A DNA stretch of 64,000 bases from Diphasiastrum complanatum (taxonomy: Eukaryota > Streptophyta > Lycopodiopsida > Lycopodiales > Lycopodiaceae): positions 67,804,370 through 67,868,369 of the forward strand of contig CM055096.1 in NCBI GenBank assembly GCA_029204225.1, read 5' to 3'. The notes under the pieces were generated by a model. It saw only the letters and a program-made list of their open reading frames with translations. It had not been told where the DNA came from and did no database searches. The position numbers and the translations under genes were made by a program. Of the stretch, positions 52,193 through 64,000 are shown one piece after another; positions within the stretch are counted from its first letter, which is position 1, and every line of letters begins with the position of its first letter.

Positions 52193-53961
52193 ACTATAAA
52201 AAATACAGATCCAAAATACATTTAATGGATCGCTAAGACCTTGACCAAATTTGGATGCACATCTATGTAGTTTTATCTACAAGATAGAAATCATCAATTT
52301 TAGCATTCTAGAATTGCATAAATCACTAAGATTTGATCATGAGCATGAAAATACAAAAGGTACTGTTATTTCTGTACAACAGCAGCACCTACTCTCCTTC
52401 ACACATGTGGAAGCAAGATCAATCACAAAATCAACATTCTACACATAGAAAACCAAGACATCAAGAGAAATACACATGAGATGGACATCGAATCAAAACA
52501 GATGAATTATTTACATCAAAAGAGAATACAACGATATGTTCTCAAACTAGGCAAGAGAATATTGAGATACATCTTGGGATACTTTCTTCTTGCCAACAAA
52601 AGTAGAAGGCTCACCTTGACCTTGACCTTTGACCACTTGCTTTTGCCTTTGCCCTTGAACTTGCCTTTGATGAACATAGCTTCCTCCTCTCCAACTTGAG
52701 ACGAAGAAGTAGATCCACCTCTTGATAGAAGCCTAAACTCCTCATTCACCAAGATCTCTTGAAAATACTCCATACTTGGTAATGTCTTTTGAATAGCAAA
52801 GCTTTGCACCAAATTAGCATGATCATCCCACAAGCCATTAAGAACAACTTGAAGAAGCTCCACATCCTTAATGCTTTTACATTAAGATCAACTTGAACAA
52901 GCTCCACATCCTTAATGCTTTCACTAATGCATGATAGTTCATCACTCAAAACAAAAGCATGAGAACCTTCATCATTCTTTTGAAGATTTTGAAAATTTTG
53001 CCTCTTTAGGGTTAGGACCCTAGATGTAGACTTGGACTCATAAATCTTCTTCAAAGATTCCCAAGCCTCACTTGATGCTGTGTGCACTTACCAGCTTCCT
53101 TGAGAAATTAATTTTCACATTCATCTTGATCACATGTAGAGCTTTCTTTGCCCTCTTGTCATACTTCAATTGTTTTTGAGGTGCCAAAGGTCTCTTCTCC
53201 ACACCTACAACAATATCCAATCAAATCATTCATCTCAAGCAAAGATTCCATCCTCACCTTCCAAGTAGAATAATTTGTTGAGGTAAGCCTATCATTGCTT
53301 TCCAACATGAAGCCACTTGAGGTTGCCATGTTGCAATGATCTGATCTTCTCTTTGAACCTATTCCAATGCACTTAGCACTCCCTTAAAAATCCACAAATG
53401 AAATTAAAAAAGAAATCACAAAGATATGGAAACAATCTAGCCTTTGTTTTTCTTTCTAGCCAATCCTAGCACTTAGAATGTTGATTTCTTGATCACAATA
53501 GATCTAAACACAATATGATGAACTTTTGCCAACACCTAAGATTGAAACACACTCTTGAAAAATTCCATCAACTTAAAATCAGGAGATCCTATCAAATTTA
53601 GGGTTACTCAAAAAATACAAAATATTGAATCAAGCAAAATCTATATGCAAAAGCTAGAATCTATATATCTCATCTAATAGAATGTACCATCCACAATCAT
53701 GAGCAATTTTTGTCTCTACATTCCAGTAAGTAGCTTTAAAAATCAACCATCTATAAGTGCTTTGACCTAAAATGATGCTTGGACCACAAAGATCCACTTT
53801 CTATACTTGAAAAATGCAAGATTTGATCTAGAAAGACTTCCAAATCCACACAGAATTTATGGCACCCTCAAATCCACCTCTAGATTTGGCATAAACCCCA
53901 ACTTTGGCTTGAAACATGCTCTGATACCATGTGAAAATACAGATCCAAAATACATTTAATA
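52192..53961 (-). mobile_element. Copia fragment G (gag and primer site), minus strand
   Basis: The shared 28-base segment AATACAGATCCAAAATACA... occurs at both ends (~52198 and ~53937). At the right end TGGTATCAGAGC (minus, 53918-53929) directly adjoins TGTGAAAAT, a typical primer site/LTR junction, but only about 31 bases of that LTR remain. Pol is absent, and no clear target duplication was found. Confidence 0.6.
52510..53329 (-). pseudogene. Copia G gag remnant
   Basis: It starts MATSSGFMLESNDRLTSTN, then STWKVRMESLLEMND, SSEAWESLKKIYESKSTSRV and LVQSFAIQKTLPSMEYFQEIL, the usual Copia gag order. Frameshifts near 53200, 53090 and 52860 break it; the last includes a local duplication of AAGCTCCACATCCTTAATGC (52855 and 52901). 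Confidence 0.8.
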
Positions 53962-54219
53962 AATTAGATATTTTCAGAGATCATGATCACAGATTGAATT
54001 ATATTAGTGCGCAGAGGTACATTCGTGATTTTTTATTCAAACTTCAAATGACCAATTGTAAACCAGCCAAAACTCCAATTGATTTAGAATCGAAACATTC
54101 GAAAGACTGGTGTCCCCACGTTGGAATCAAGCATCACTCCAACTCACCAAAATTTGAATATCTAGAATTCGAGTCATTAGAAAACAAATCATTTGAGTTC
54201 GTCTCAATTCTTGAGCACC

Positions 54220-55320
<1,101 letters not shown>

Positions 55321-56082
55321 AGATCATCATTGTGGTTGTGTATGTGGACGACACACCCAACACCCCAGTCTTTCGAAAAATTCAAGCAAATGAAACAATA
55401 TCCCTATAATATTATTATTGGTCCTCTCATATATGCCATGATATGTACTAGACTTGACATTGCTTATTAAGTTAGTACACTAAGCCAATACATGTCGAAT
55501 CTAGGTTTCATTCATTGGAAAGCTCTATCTAGAGTTCTTCGATATTTACAGTCGACACATGACGATTGCATTTGGTGGAAATTTGAATGATGATTCGAAT
55601 GACCATGTTAATCTTCTTCAAGGTTTTACAGATGCAGATTGAATTGGGGATGCTGACAACAGAAAGTCAACATCAGGACATGTCTTTGTATTCAACAAAG
55701 GCCCTGTCTCTTGGAACAACAAGAAGCAAAATTCAATTGCATTATCTTCGACAAAGGCCAAATACATTGTCGCTGCACATGCTGCAAAAGAAGCTATATG
55801 GGCAAGGCATCTATTGTCAGATATCAATCCTAGTCAGTTACAAGCAACTTTTGTCTTTTGCAACAATCGGAATACAATCGCTTTATTTATTAATCTCAGG
55901 TATCATTCTTGGAGCAAATACAATGCGATAAAGTAGCATTTTGTCAAAGACAAAGTACTGCTCAACTTAATACCTCGATTTTTATAAGTTCACATTAAGG
56001 GAGAGTGTTGGATTTTATTCCTTAAATCGTTCACCCATACTTAGACCTCCAAATTGGACCTTAGAGTTCCACGTATATATAG

Positions 56083-56400
56083 ATGTTTTTCAATATGCCA
56101 TTGGAAGTGTCTTAATGCAATTAGGGGAGTTTAATAAAGATTACCCTAGAGTACTTCGCTAGTCAACAATTTATCAAAATTGAGTTTAACTACACTAATA
56201 CAACTTTAGCCATGGTTTTTAGCATGAAGGAATATATATTTTATTTATTAGTTAACCCTTTAGCATTTTATGTTATCCATTAAACCTTCATTTATCTTGT
56301 TGATTGGCCTTGTACAATTGACAAAATTACATGATGGTTGCTATTACTACATGAATTTCAATTTCGGATTGTGGTTTGTAAAGGGAAACAACACTATCAA
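56083..56400 (+). pseudogene. Ty3 RNase H scrap
   Basis: DVFQYAIGSVLMQLGEFNKDYPRVL resembles the start of Ty3 RNase H (D-AIGAVL-Q). Stops follow and the match fades by about 56350. Confidence 0.5.
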
Positions 56401-58961
56401 GCATATCATCTATCATGGATTATAAATGTGTCGAATAGCAAGGAGTACTAGACAAATTGCTAGATGTAGTTTTATTTATAGCCAATGCAATATCCGAGTG
56501 GTAAGAAAAATATCTCATAAGTGGTCCACCACTCCCAACTATAAATAAGGTAGAGCAACAAAAATTAATACTAAAATTTGCTCCTTACATCCTGATAGTT
56601 GGCCAGTTTTACTAAATGAGACTAGATCATATCTTGGAAGGTGATGCCAAAGCCGTGTCACAAAATGACAAAATGGACCAAAAAGCATTTGGTGTAATCA
56701 ATATGTCTATTCACGACAACTAGATTTTCCATAAGATCTCGTCAATGACATCAAGTCAACATACTTCAAAGTATGTTCGAGGTGACATCTTCAACCATGT
56801 CGAAGCAAAAATTCACACGATGAGAATATTCGGGAGAAAATCCATCAACATAGCAATAGCAATGAACTAAACACTAAATGTTGGTGATGTAGGTACTAGA
56901 TAAGAAAGATGATAATGTAGGTCGCTCTCATTGAATTTCTACTTTTTTATTCTTTATCTAGACAGTAAATCTGACAAGATACGGTTCAAGATTACTGAAA
57001 TCCTATTGGTGGAATTTCCATTCATGTAATTTTATATTCTGTGTTTGGATAGGTTTTGCCAATATTAATGGAGTAATGCCAAACCAGTCAATAAAAAGAA
57101 AAAACAGTCCAATTTTATTGGAAAATTTGTAATAATAAGAATTACATAACTGATTTCATTTCCAGTAAAATCCTATGGTGAATTATATTCAAAAGATCAT
57201 ACTAGTACTGTTTCACATACTAGTAAATGATTTTTGATATATCAGATATTCAGCCCAGGTATAGGACAGAAATGAAATTGTTTTAGACTCTTTCCTACAG
57301 TAATTAGTTTTGAAACGTTCACTAATGTTGTCTTCTTGGTACCTTAGCTGAAATAGATCTTCAGGGAACTGAAAATTTTAAGGAGGGAAGAAGAGTGGAC
57401 ATCAGAGGTAGTAAGTGTGATCGGAAAATGTATTTTGCAATTAGAATTTTGATAATCCCAGTAAATAACTGCATAATACCGGATATTAATTTCCTGGATG
57501 AATTCATTTAGTTGAATTCATAACTGATAACTTTGTAGCCATTGAGTTATCTACAATTTTGGATGTCAAATGTGATATTAGGAGTGGAATCTAATACGTG
57601 GATTACATTGGATCTGTTAGTTGATGGAAGCTTGTCCCTAGAATTGATGCATCAGTAGGGTTTCAAAGCTTATCATTAACCAGAAAAGATGAGAATGTAA
57701 TAGTGAACCATGTTAATTCTTCAACTTAGATCACAGGATCAGATGTGGATTAGTGGTATCCATCTTATAGGCATGCCAGTCATCCAAATAAATGGATTCT
57801 CTAGTATACGGGAACAAGAGATAATTTTCTATATGGACTATAGGACAACTAGATGATCTATGGATCTCTAGAATATCAATTATGACGGTTAAGGGTTTTC
57901 TAGAAGGAATAGATGATGGTATGGGACATCAATAATTTTGGAAAGAAAATTCTAGGATTGTAAAGATCTGATTATCAATGGAATGTTTTAGTACCTAGTC
58001 ATGATATGGAAAAAATAAAAAAAAACCATTGATAAAATGTGGGGTATTTTGAAAACTTTTGAGGTTTAATCTAGATCCCAATGAGGTATCTCATTAATTA
58101 CAAAATCAGAGGCCCTCAAATCTATCTCTCGCTTTCTTAATTAATCCTTTACTTCTTAGTAATTTCTCAAATATAAGACATCAGACTGTTTATATGATTC
58201 TTTCCAGCATGATGTTATTCTTCTGAAAGACTGTTATATCATATAAATTACTACTTGTGGGAATGGACTTGGAATTCAGATAAATTCTAAGGTTAAAGTG
58301 TTTCAATTGCTTAAACCTAGAATATCTATGTTGCATAAATTGATTTCAATGGAATAGTAACTTCTATCACTCAGATTGAAAATATTTGAAGGAGAAATCC
58401 TGTTTGTAATGAAGTGAGTCCTTTAGTGGAAGCACTTATTACTGACTTTTCTTGGATTTGGATATTTTCATATATCATCTTTCTAGTTAACTTTTATTGA
58501 AATTCATAATTTCTTTAAAAGGAGGGGTGAAGTGGTGGAATTATTTTTATTTGGGAATCTGTGGTTGCATAGTATTTGGAAAAGAACCAACTATGGTATA
58601 GAAATGAGATTTTTTCTGGAAGTAATTTCGAATAGATTCAGAGTAAGATGCCTAATTGGAACTTTTTGAATAAGAGAAATTCTCTAGGGATTGTGGACAA
58701 TTTGGAACTCGAATAGGTTTGATATTTGAGTCATTATCTATGTAGGGTCGAAGATCTCGCGTAGTATAGCCCTCCCGCCTGTCAACAAGGGTTAGATCAC
58801 TAGATAGGTACCTAACTATGCATAGATGCTACTTTTAGTTAGTTTCCTATTTTCTCCCTTAACTCTACTCACCACTAACACTAGTATCTTTTAACTCTTC
58901 TCCTCTACACTAACATTCATCATGATTTGGGTGAAGGGAAGGGATAGAAAAGAAGAGGTTG

Positions 58962-58963
<2 letters not shown>
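56401..58963. other. AT-rich region without recognised features
   Basis: I see no ORF of a known family, no long direct or inverted repeat and no LTR pair in this stretch. Confidence 0.4.

Positions 58964-59031
<68 letters not shown>
58964..59031. repeat. (AG)n microsatellite
   Basis: An uninterrupted AG tract of about 68 bases. Confidence 0.97.
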
Positions 59032-59033
<2 letters not shown>

Positions 59034-59577
59034 GGAAGTTAGCTCAAATGCTCCTTGTGCTTGCTAATGGAAAAGCATTCACTATGGCAAACAAATAACA
59101 TGAAAATAGGAAGCAATGGAAAACACAATCAAGAGCATTAGCAAGTAGTGAATAGCAAATGAGGATGCTTCTCTTCCAAAAATGGTAGAGTTTCCTCCTT
59201 CTCATTAAGCATCCAAAATAGTGTACAAATGATGTCTTTTTATAAAATGGCGAAGGCCCTTGCCCCTCAATCCTATTGGCTAATATTCACAATGATCCTA
59301 TCCATTCATCTTGGACCCAACTTGATCCAAGGGTCCACAAAAAGTACATTAGAAATTACAAGATTCATGTGAGTCCCAATTTGGACCCAACTCTAAAAAG
59401 TGATCTCTAAGTTTAAAAATGACATTGGGCCTCTAGTTTTATTTTAATTCCAAGGCCCAAGTCATGTTTATTTTATTTACAACTTTATTTGCGTGCTCAT
59501 TGGGCCATGGGCTTATACACGCAGGATGCCATGCGCTTGCAACACATTTTATTAGATGATTTTATTTATTTACACTT
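59032..59577. other. Flank left of Ty3 E, nothing recognised
   Basis: No coding family or repeat is seen. Its last five bases (cactt) are the predicted target duplication of the element to the right, whose other end is outside the window. Confidence 0.4.
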
Positions 59578-59796
59578 TGTTGGGAATACCCCCAATAGGA
59601 CCCACGGCCTGAAGTAGTGTCGGTCCCTCGGCACTCTGCTGGTTTAGTATAGCGTCCTCTTTGCCTGCCTCTGGTGGATCAAGTAACCTGTAACGTCTTC
59701 CATGAAGTTGAGACGGTCCAGTTTCTTCGAGTCCTTGGTCGTGTGGAAGGACTTGTGGACTCATGTTAGCCATTCTTGATCGATCCAAGCAAAGCC

Positions 59797-60050
59797 CTGT
59801 CTCAAATCTCAACCAGAGCCTTGTCTCAGATCTCAACCAGAGCCCTATCTCAGATCTCAACTGGAGCCCTATCTAAGATCTCAACCGGAGCCCCTGTCTC
59901 AAATCTCGACCAAAGACCCTGTCTCAGATCTTGATTGATGCCCCTGTCTCAAATCTCGACCGGAGCCAGTCCATCCCATCTCAACCGACGCCATCCATCA
60001 AATCTCAACTAATGCACCCTTAACCCTGTCTGAAATCTCAACTGACACAG
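59797..60050 (-). repeat. Array 1 of a 24-26 bp repeat
   Basis: About ten units of the type CTGTCTCAAATCTCAACC followed by AGAGCC, with variants. In the minus direction a unit encodes LRSE(I/T)GLW when in frame. Two to three units in the opposite orientation lie at 60419-60486. Confidence 0.85.
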
Positions 60051-60085
60051 TTTTTCCAGATCCTTGTTTTTGTCATTTTTTCACC

Positions 60086-60508
60086 ATGTCATCCAACCTC
60101 AATTTCAGTTCTGACGACCCCAAGGCAAATAAGCTCGACATCCAGCTATGCAAGCTAGATCTTACAGAGATGCAGACCTGGTACCAGCAGGCAGAGTCAT
60201 TCTTCAAGACAATTGAATTCCAGATCCTTGTCCTGACGGGATATCAAATCCCATACCTGGTACATATGCCGTATGCCAATTATAATGCGACGACAAGGTC
60301 ATGCCAATTCATAGTTCCCCCTGTCAGTAACTATGTTTATAACATATCTTTTGCGGCAGCCGACTTGCAACCTTTTGGGTTCCCTCGAGGACCAAATGCT
60401 ATCACAAGGACACTGACAGAGAGACTCCAGTTGAGATCTGAGATAGGGCTCCGGTTGAGATCTGAGACAGGGATTCGGTCGAGATGGAAGATGAAAGTGG
60501 CGATTTAG
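60086..60508 (+). CDS. 140-residue ORF of unknown family, antisense to Ty3 E
   Basis: The N-terminal 115 residues (MSSNLNFSSDDPKAN ... DLTEMQTWYQQAESFFKTIE ... PYLVHMPYANYNATT ... FGFPRGPNAI) look like an ordinary protein rather than translated repeat, and I recognise no family. The C-terminus, from about residue 117, is translated repeat (LRSEIGLRLRSETGI). It lies inside the candidate LTR, between inverted repeat arrays. Tat-lineage Ty3 elements sometimes carry an antisense ORF downstream of pol, which this might resemble; that is speculation. Confidence 0.4.
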   Translation: MSSNLNFSSDDPKANKLDIQLCKLDLTEMQTWYQQAESFFKTIEFQILVLTGYQIPYLVHMPYANYNATTRSCQFIVPPVSNYVYNISFAAADLQPFGFPRGPNAITRTLTERLQLRSEIGLRLRSETGIRSRWKMKVAI

Positions 60509-60864
60509 AAGGGATTGGAAGATGTGTGTGGAGCAAGGTATGGTGCAAAAAGAGAGGGTTTGTGAAATATGGAGAATGGGAAAATAAGGATGGAAGGTAA
60601 AGTGTGAGAAAGCGAAGGTGTGTTTGCAAGGAGGAATTTGAAGTATGTCGTGGAATGAAGATGGTGACGGAATGTGGTTGGGTAAGAAGATTGAATGTAT
60701 AAGTTTGGAAAGTGGAAAAGATAAAGATGTTGGGCAAGGATGGAGATGTGTGGAAATGGATGTATGGAGGTGGGAGATGAACTGGAGGTAAACAACAAGT
60801 TTTGTCATGGTGATGATAGTATATTCAATAGTGTAACAGGAGCGTGATGAATGCTCGCATGACA

Positions 60865-61195
60865 CTACCCCTCAGCATGCAAAAAATTGCAAAATGATGT
60901 GTTTTTTGCCGATGATGTTAGGTTTTGGAGATGTTTTGTGATGGCGCTCTCAATGGTATGCAAACGATGATGGTTGATAGTCGATGGAGGTGTTGTGGAA
61001 ATGATGATAGATGCAAGGAATGACAGAGCACCAAGATCGTGCACAGGAGAAAGGAAATCGCCAGCAGATCGTTGCAAGAGAACGCCAGAATTCGCACTTT
61101 ACTGAGGTGCGAATGGCGTCAAGGTGATGGCATTTATGGACGTCGTCGTCTGGTTTCGGACGAGATGGGACGTGCCGGTTCATTAAATTTTGAAT
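60865..61195. other. Spacer between candidate LTR and array 3
   Basis: Probably internal sequence of Ty3 E after pol. No known domain is seen. Confidence 0.4.
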
Positions 61196-61196
61196 T

Positions 61197-61480
61197 TGGA
61201 ACCTCCGGTCAAGATTTGATAGGTTCTTCGGTCGAGATCCGATGAGTGCCTCGGTCGAGATCTGATGAGTGCTTCAGTCAAGATCTGACAGGTGGTTTGG
61301 TCAAGATCTGACAAATACTTCGGTCGAGATTTGATCGGGTGAGATTTGACAAGGATGCATCAGTTGAGATTTGACAGGAGCTCCGGTCGAGATCTGATGA
61401 GTGTCTGTTGGTTGAGATTTGACAGAGATGCATCGGTCAAGATTTGACAGAACCCGTCGGTTGAGATCTGACAGAAACTC
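61197..61480 (+). repeat. Array 3 of a 23-bp repeat, inverted relative to array 1
   Basis: About eleven units near CGGTCGAGATCTGATGAG plus 5 bases. The core GGTTGAGAT(C/T)TGA is shared with array 1 read on the opposite strand. Confidence 0.85.
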
Positions 61481-61895
61481 AGTATGGAGGAATGGAGCTG
61501 TGTGATGCAATTCAGGAACTTCAGGGGAGAACATATGACTGTGGTTCAGAGTAGAAGTTCTTATGGGAAAGGTGTATCTCACTGAATGAGTGTATGTTTA
61601 ATTGAGAATATTGAGATACCAGACAGACAGAAATGAGATGGGCCAAAAGTGTCAGAATCTTTTTCATATGGTGTAGCCTATCATTTGTTGACCTAGAACA
61701 TTCATGACAAATGGATATTTATAGAAAAGAAAATGCATAGAAAGTAAATAAGTACAGATATGAATTATAAACAAGAAACGAGGTTAAAAATAGGCATGCA
61801 AAATGGGAATAACAAGCAAGGAAATAAGAAAATAAAACAAAAAAAAAAATGTAAAATATATACTAGGGAAAAGGTGTTAAATTGGGTCAACAAAA

Positions 61896-63077
61896 AACAA
61901 CTCTTTGTAATACCGCCGTAGACGACCATCGTTGACGACAGTGTCTAAGAGTATTTCGTCAAGTGTTTGCAGCTGGATTGCACCATTAGGAAAGATTTTA
62001 TTAATAACATACGGTCCCTCACTTCAAAATTTCAATCTGCCGGGGTGCTTCTTCGATGTATAAAGAAGCACCTGGTCACCTAAGTGTAGATCTTTATTGC
62101 GTACATTTGTTAACTAGTTGTGCGTGGTAAGATATGAGTCTTGTCTCACATAACTGGGCTAACGTAAATAGCCTAATCTTGACTTGTTGCTCAATTGTAG
62201 CTTTTTCACAGAGATCTATAGAAAAAGCTTCCATGACTCTTATTGAAGGTACTAAGAATTCTACAAGCATTACCACATCTTGACCGTACACTAAGTGAAA
62301 AGGGCTAACCCACCCAGTGGCTTTCTTCGGAGTGGTGCGCTCAGTCCAGATAGCTAAAAAAAGTTTTGTTTCCCAATCAGAGCGACTGGTTTCAACTATC
62401 TTTGTCAAAATTTTACATATCGTCTTATTAGTTGATTCGGCCTAACCATTACATCTAGGATAGTACGGTGTACTTTTTTAGTGAACGACAAGGTAATGGC
62501 GTAGTAAATTATCAATGACAACATTTAAAAAATGTGTGCCACGATCACTAACTAGCTCTATAGGATAGCCAAAACGTGTAATAATGTTTTCGTAAAGAAA
62601 ACGTGCGACAGTTTTTGCGTTGGCGTCCTTTGTTGCTCGAGCCTCAACCCACTTAGTGGCGTAATCTGTGGCTATGAGGATGTAACGGGCTTGGGTGTGT
62701 TTTGCTGCTGGACTGATTGGTCCAACAAAGTCAATTCCCCACTTATGGAAGGCTTCACCTTCTATAATGGGAGTCAGTGGTGTGAAGTCTGCTTTGGTAT
62801 GTTTCTTGGCTCGTTGATAGACATCACACGTTTTAATAATAGCAAATGTGTCTTTAAACAAAGATGGCCACCACAATCCTGCTCGAAGGATAATCTTAGT
62901 TGTGGCTTCAGCAGAGAAATGGCCACCACCAATATCCTCATGAGCCTGAAATATGATAGGTCGTATTTCAGATTCATAAGCGCATCGTCGGATAATACCA
63001 TCAACGTCCCGTTTGTAAAGTTGTCCGGCTATTAATTGAAAGGGCGCTGCTTTAAGCAAAAATTTCTTTTTTGCCAC
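61896..63077 (-). pseudogene. Ty3 E integrase
   Basis: The frame 62478-63077 (199 residues) includes the finger HEDIGGGHFSAEATT ... GLWWPSLFKDT ... TCDVYQRAKK (first finger Cys visible, the second replaced by Tyr-Gln context), then KWGIDFVGPI, LIATDYATKWVEA and LVSDRGTHFLN. The frame 62094-62408 holds KKATGWVSPFHLVYGQDVVMLVEF. The tail LGDQVLLYTSKKHPGRLKF ... GPYVINKIFPNGAIQL ends near 61895. Frames are broken near 62470 and 62094. The IDFVGPI/ATKWVEA type is seen in Tat/Athila-like integrases. Confidence 0.8.
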
Positions 63078-63302
63078 TGTACTCAGGCCTTCTTTGAGTC
63101 TGGCTGTTGTTAAGAACTAAGTGATCTCCTCAGCCCATGAGGGTGTAGCATCAATCTAAAAAAGACATGCATCAGGAAGATCATTGTTGACTGGTGCAGT
63201 TGCTTTTTCAGCATTAGGTAGTCGGGAAAGGTGATCTGCCATGAAATGTTGGGTTCCTTTCCAAACGACTACATGGAAATTAAACTCCTCTAGTATCAAC
63301 AG

Positions 63303-64000
63303 TCATCGAGCTATACGTCCCATTTTATAGGATTTATTAACATTATATAATAGGGCTTGATGGTCGGTGTAGAATGCAAAGGTCTGGCCTAGTAAACAAT
63401 GTCTTAGTTGTTGTACAACATAGACCATCACTAATGCTTCTTGCTTAGTGGTTGTATAGTTTACTTCAGCAGGCACCAGCTGCCTGCTTAAGAAATGTAT
63501 TGGGAAATCCTTCCCATACTCACCCGGTTGTGCAAGAAGACCTCCAATGGCATACTTACTTGTGTCAGTATGCACATGAACCTCTTTCGTGTAGTCTGGC
63601 AAGCGGAGTATGGCTGTCGTGGTAAGGGCTGTTTTCAACTCCTCAAAAGCTTTAATTCGTTCTTCGGTCCAGTGAGGATCTACCACAACTAAATAAACAA
63701 GAAGTGCCTTGCCGACATAATCGATTATAAAGATGCGATAATAGTTTGTGTGACCGAGGAAGACGTACACTTCCTTCACTATTACAAGTAAGGGCATTTC
63801 AACTATTACTTTCATTTTTTAAGGATCGGTAGAAATACCGTCCTTTGAAATTATATGCCCGAGTACCACCCCATGGGTGACCCAGATTTGACATATATCA
63901 GGGTTTAGAAAAATTCCAAATCTACGACAGCGAATGAAGATTTTCTCCAGAGCGTCAAGGTGCGTAGCGGCTGAGGAATGTACACCCAGATCGTCGAAAT
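63303..64000 (-). pseudogene. Ty3 E reverse transcriptase end and RNase H
   Basis: From the edge: DDLGVH (catalytic aspartates), HLDALEKIFIRCRRFGIFLNPD, GVVLGHIISKDGISTDP, then VYVFLGHTNYYRIFI, RNase H VHTDTSKYAIGGLLAQPGEY, HFLSRQLVPAEVNYTTTKQEAL and YTDHQALLYNVNK. A stop or frameshift lies near 63820. The 5' part lies beyond the window. Confidence 0.82.

Larger units (their letters stand above)
59578..60864 (-). repeat. Candidate 3' LTR of Ty3 E
   Basis: It starts TGTCATGCG after a purine tract and ends TTCCCAACA, read on the minus strand. It includes repeat arrays 1 and 2 and the plus-strand ORF 60086-60508. No partner copy is present. Confidence 0.45.
59578..64000 (-). mobile_element. Ty3 element E, 3' part, runs off the window
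   Basis: Minus-strand pol is recognisable from the window edge to about 61895: RT from DDLGVH, RNase H and integrase. A candidate polypurine tract TGAGGGGTAG (minus, ~60865-60874) precedes TGTCATGCGAGC, and an end CCCAACA lies at 59578, giving a possible 3' LTR of about 1.29 kb at 59578-60864. Between pol and LTR there is about 1 kb with a tandem array. The 5' LTR is not in the window, so the LTR limits are inferred. Confidence 0.75.

Noticed and set aside
60299-60865. 188-residue minus-strand ORF rich in His, Ser and Phe
   Set aside because: Overlaps other open frames in a low-complexity TTC/CAC-rich strand; composition explains the openness.

Overview
This is nuclear DNA from a land plant with a large, transposon-rich genome. 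The evidence is a spliced plant-type nuclear gene with GT-AG introns, many Copia and Ty3 LTR retrotransposons primed by initiator-Met tRNA, a LINE family and abundant (TC)n microsatellites. The species cannot be named from sequence alone. The very long intron and the LINE type fit a fern, or possibly a gymnosperm or lycophyte; this is inference.

One host gene is clear. It is a minus-strand homologue of the nucleolar DNA polymerase V / MYB-binding protein 1A family (POL5), in seven coding exons from 49,504 down to 10,589. Every exon junction has GT-AG ends and phase 0, and the joined frame encodes about 1,476 residues. Exon 1 is separated from exon 2 by an intron of about 33.8 kb (14,837-48,628), while the other six exons lie within 4.3 kb. 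Most of the window is therefore the inside of this intron.

Layout. 1-7.9 kb: remnant of an Athila/Tat-like LTR with a decayed tRNA-Asp-type primer site, split by a decayed Copia element (1,292-7,147, minus, target duplication aagat). 8-10.6 kb: anonymous DNA downstream of POL5. 10.6-14.8 kb: POL5 exons 7 to 2. 14.8-18.5 kb (intron): a TIR element, a hairpin, a hAT BED-finger fragment, a palindrome and microsatellites. 18.5-25.2 kb: Copia A with Copia B nested in its left LTR. Each keeps a long ORF after an in-frame internal deletion that removed the reverse transcriptase core. 25.8-30.2 kb: decayed Ty3 element X, interrupted by a probable solo LTR. 30.2-35.4 kb: two LINE copies, each directly preceded by a (CT)n tract. 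35.4-43.2 kb: Ty3 fragment C, split by a young Ty3 element D that has an intact pol ORF, no gag and a leader with five regularly placed hairpins. 43.2-48.6 kb: remaining intron. 48.6-49.5 kb: POL5 exon 1. 49.5-50.3 kb: promoter side with a telo-box and a 64-bp repeat. 51.4-56.4 kb: mosaic of Copia and Ty3 scraps with a 267-bp (CT)n tract. 59.6-64 kb: 3' part of a minus-strand Ty3 element E with inverted arrays of a 23-24 bp repeat and an antisense ORF.

None of the mobile elements shows a complete autonomous gene set. No CRISPR array, operon, phage or tRNA/rRNA gene was recognised.
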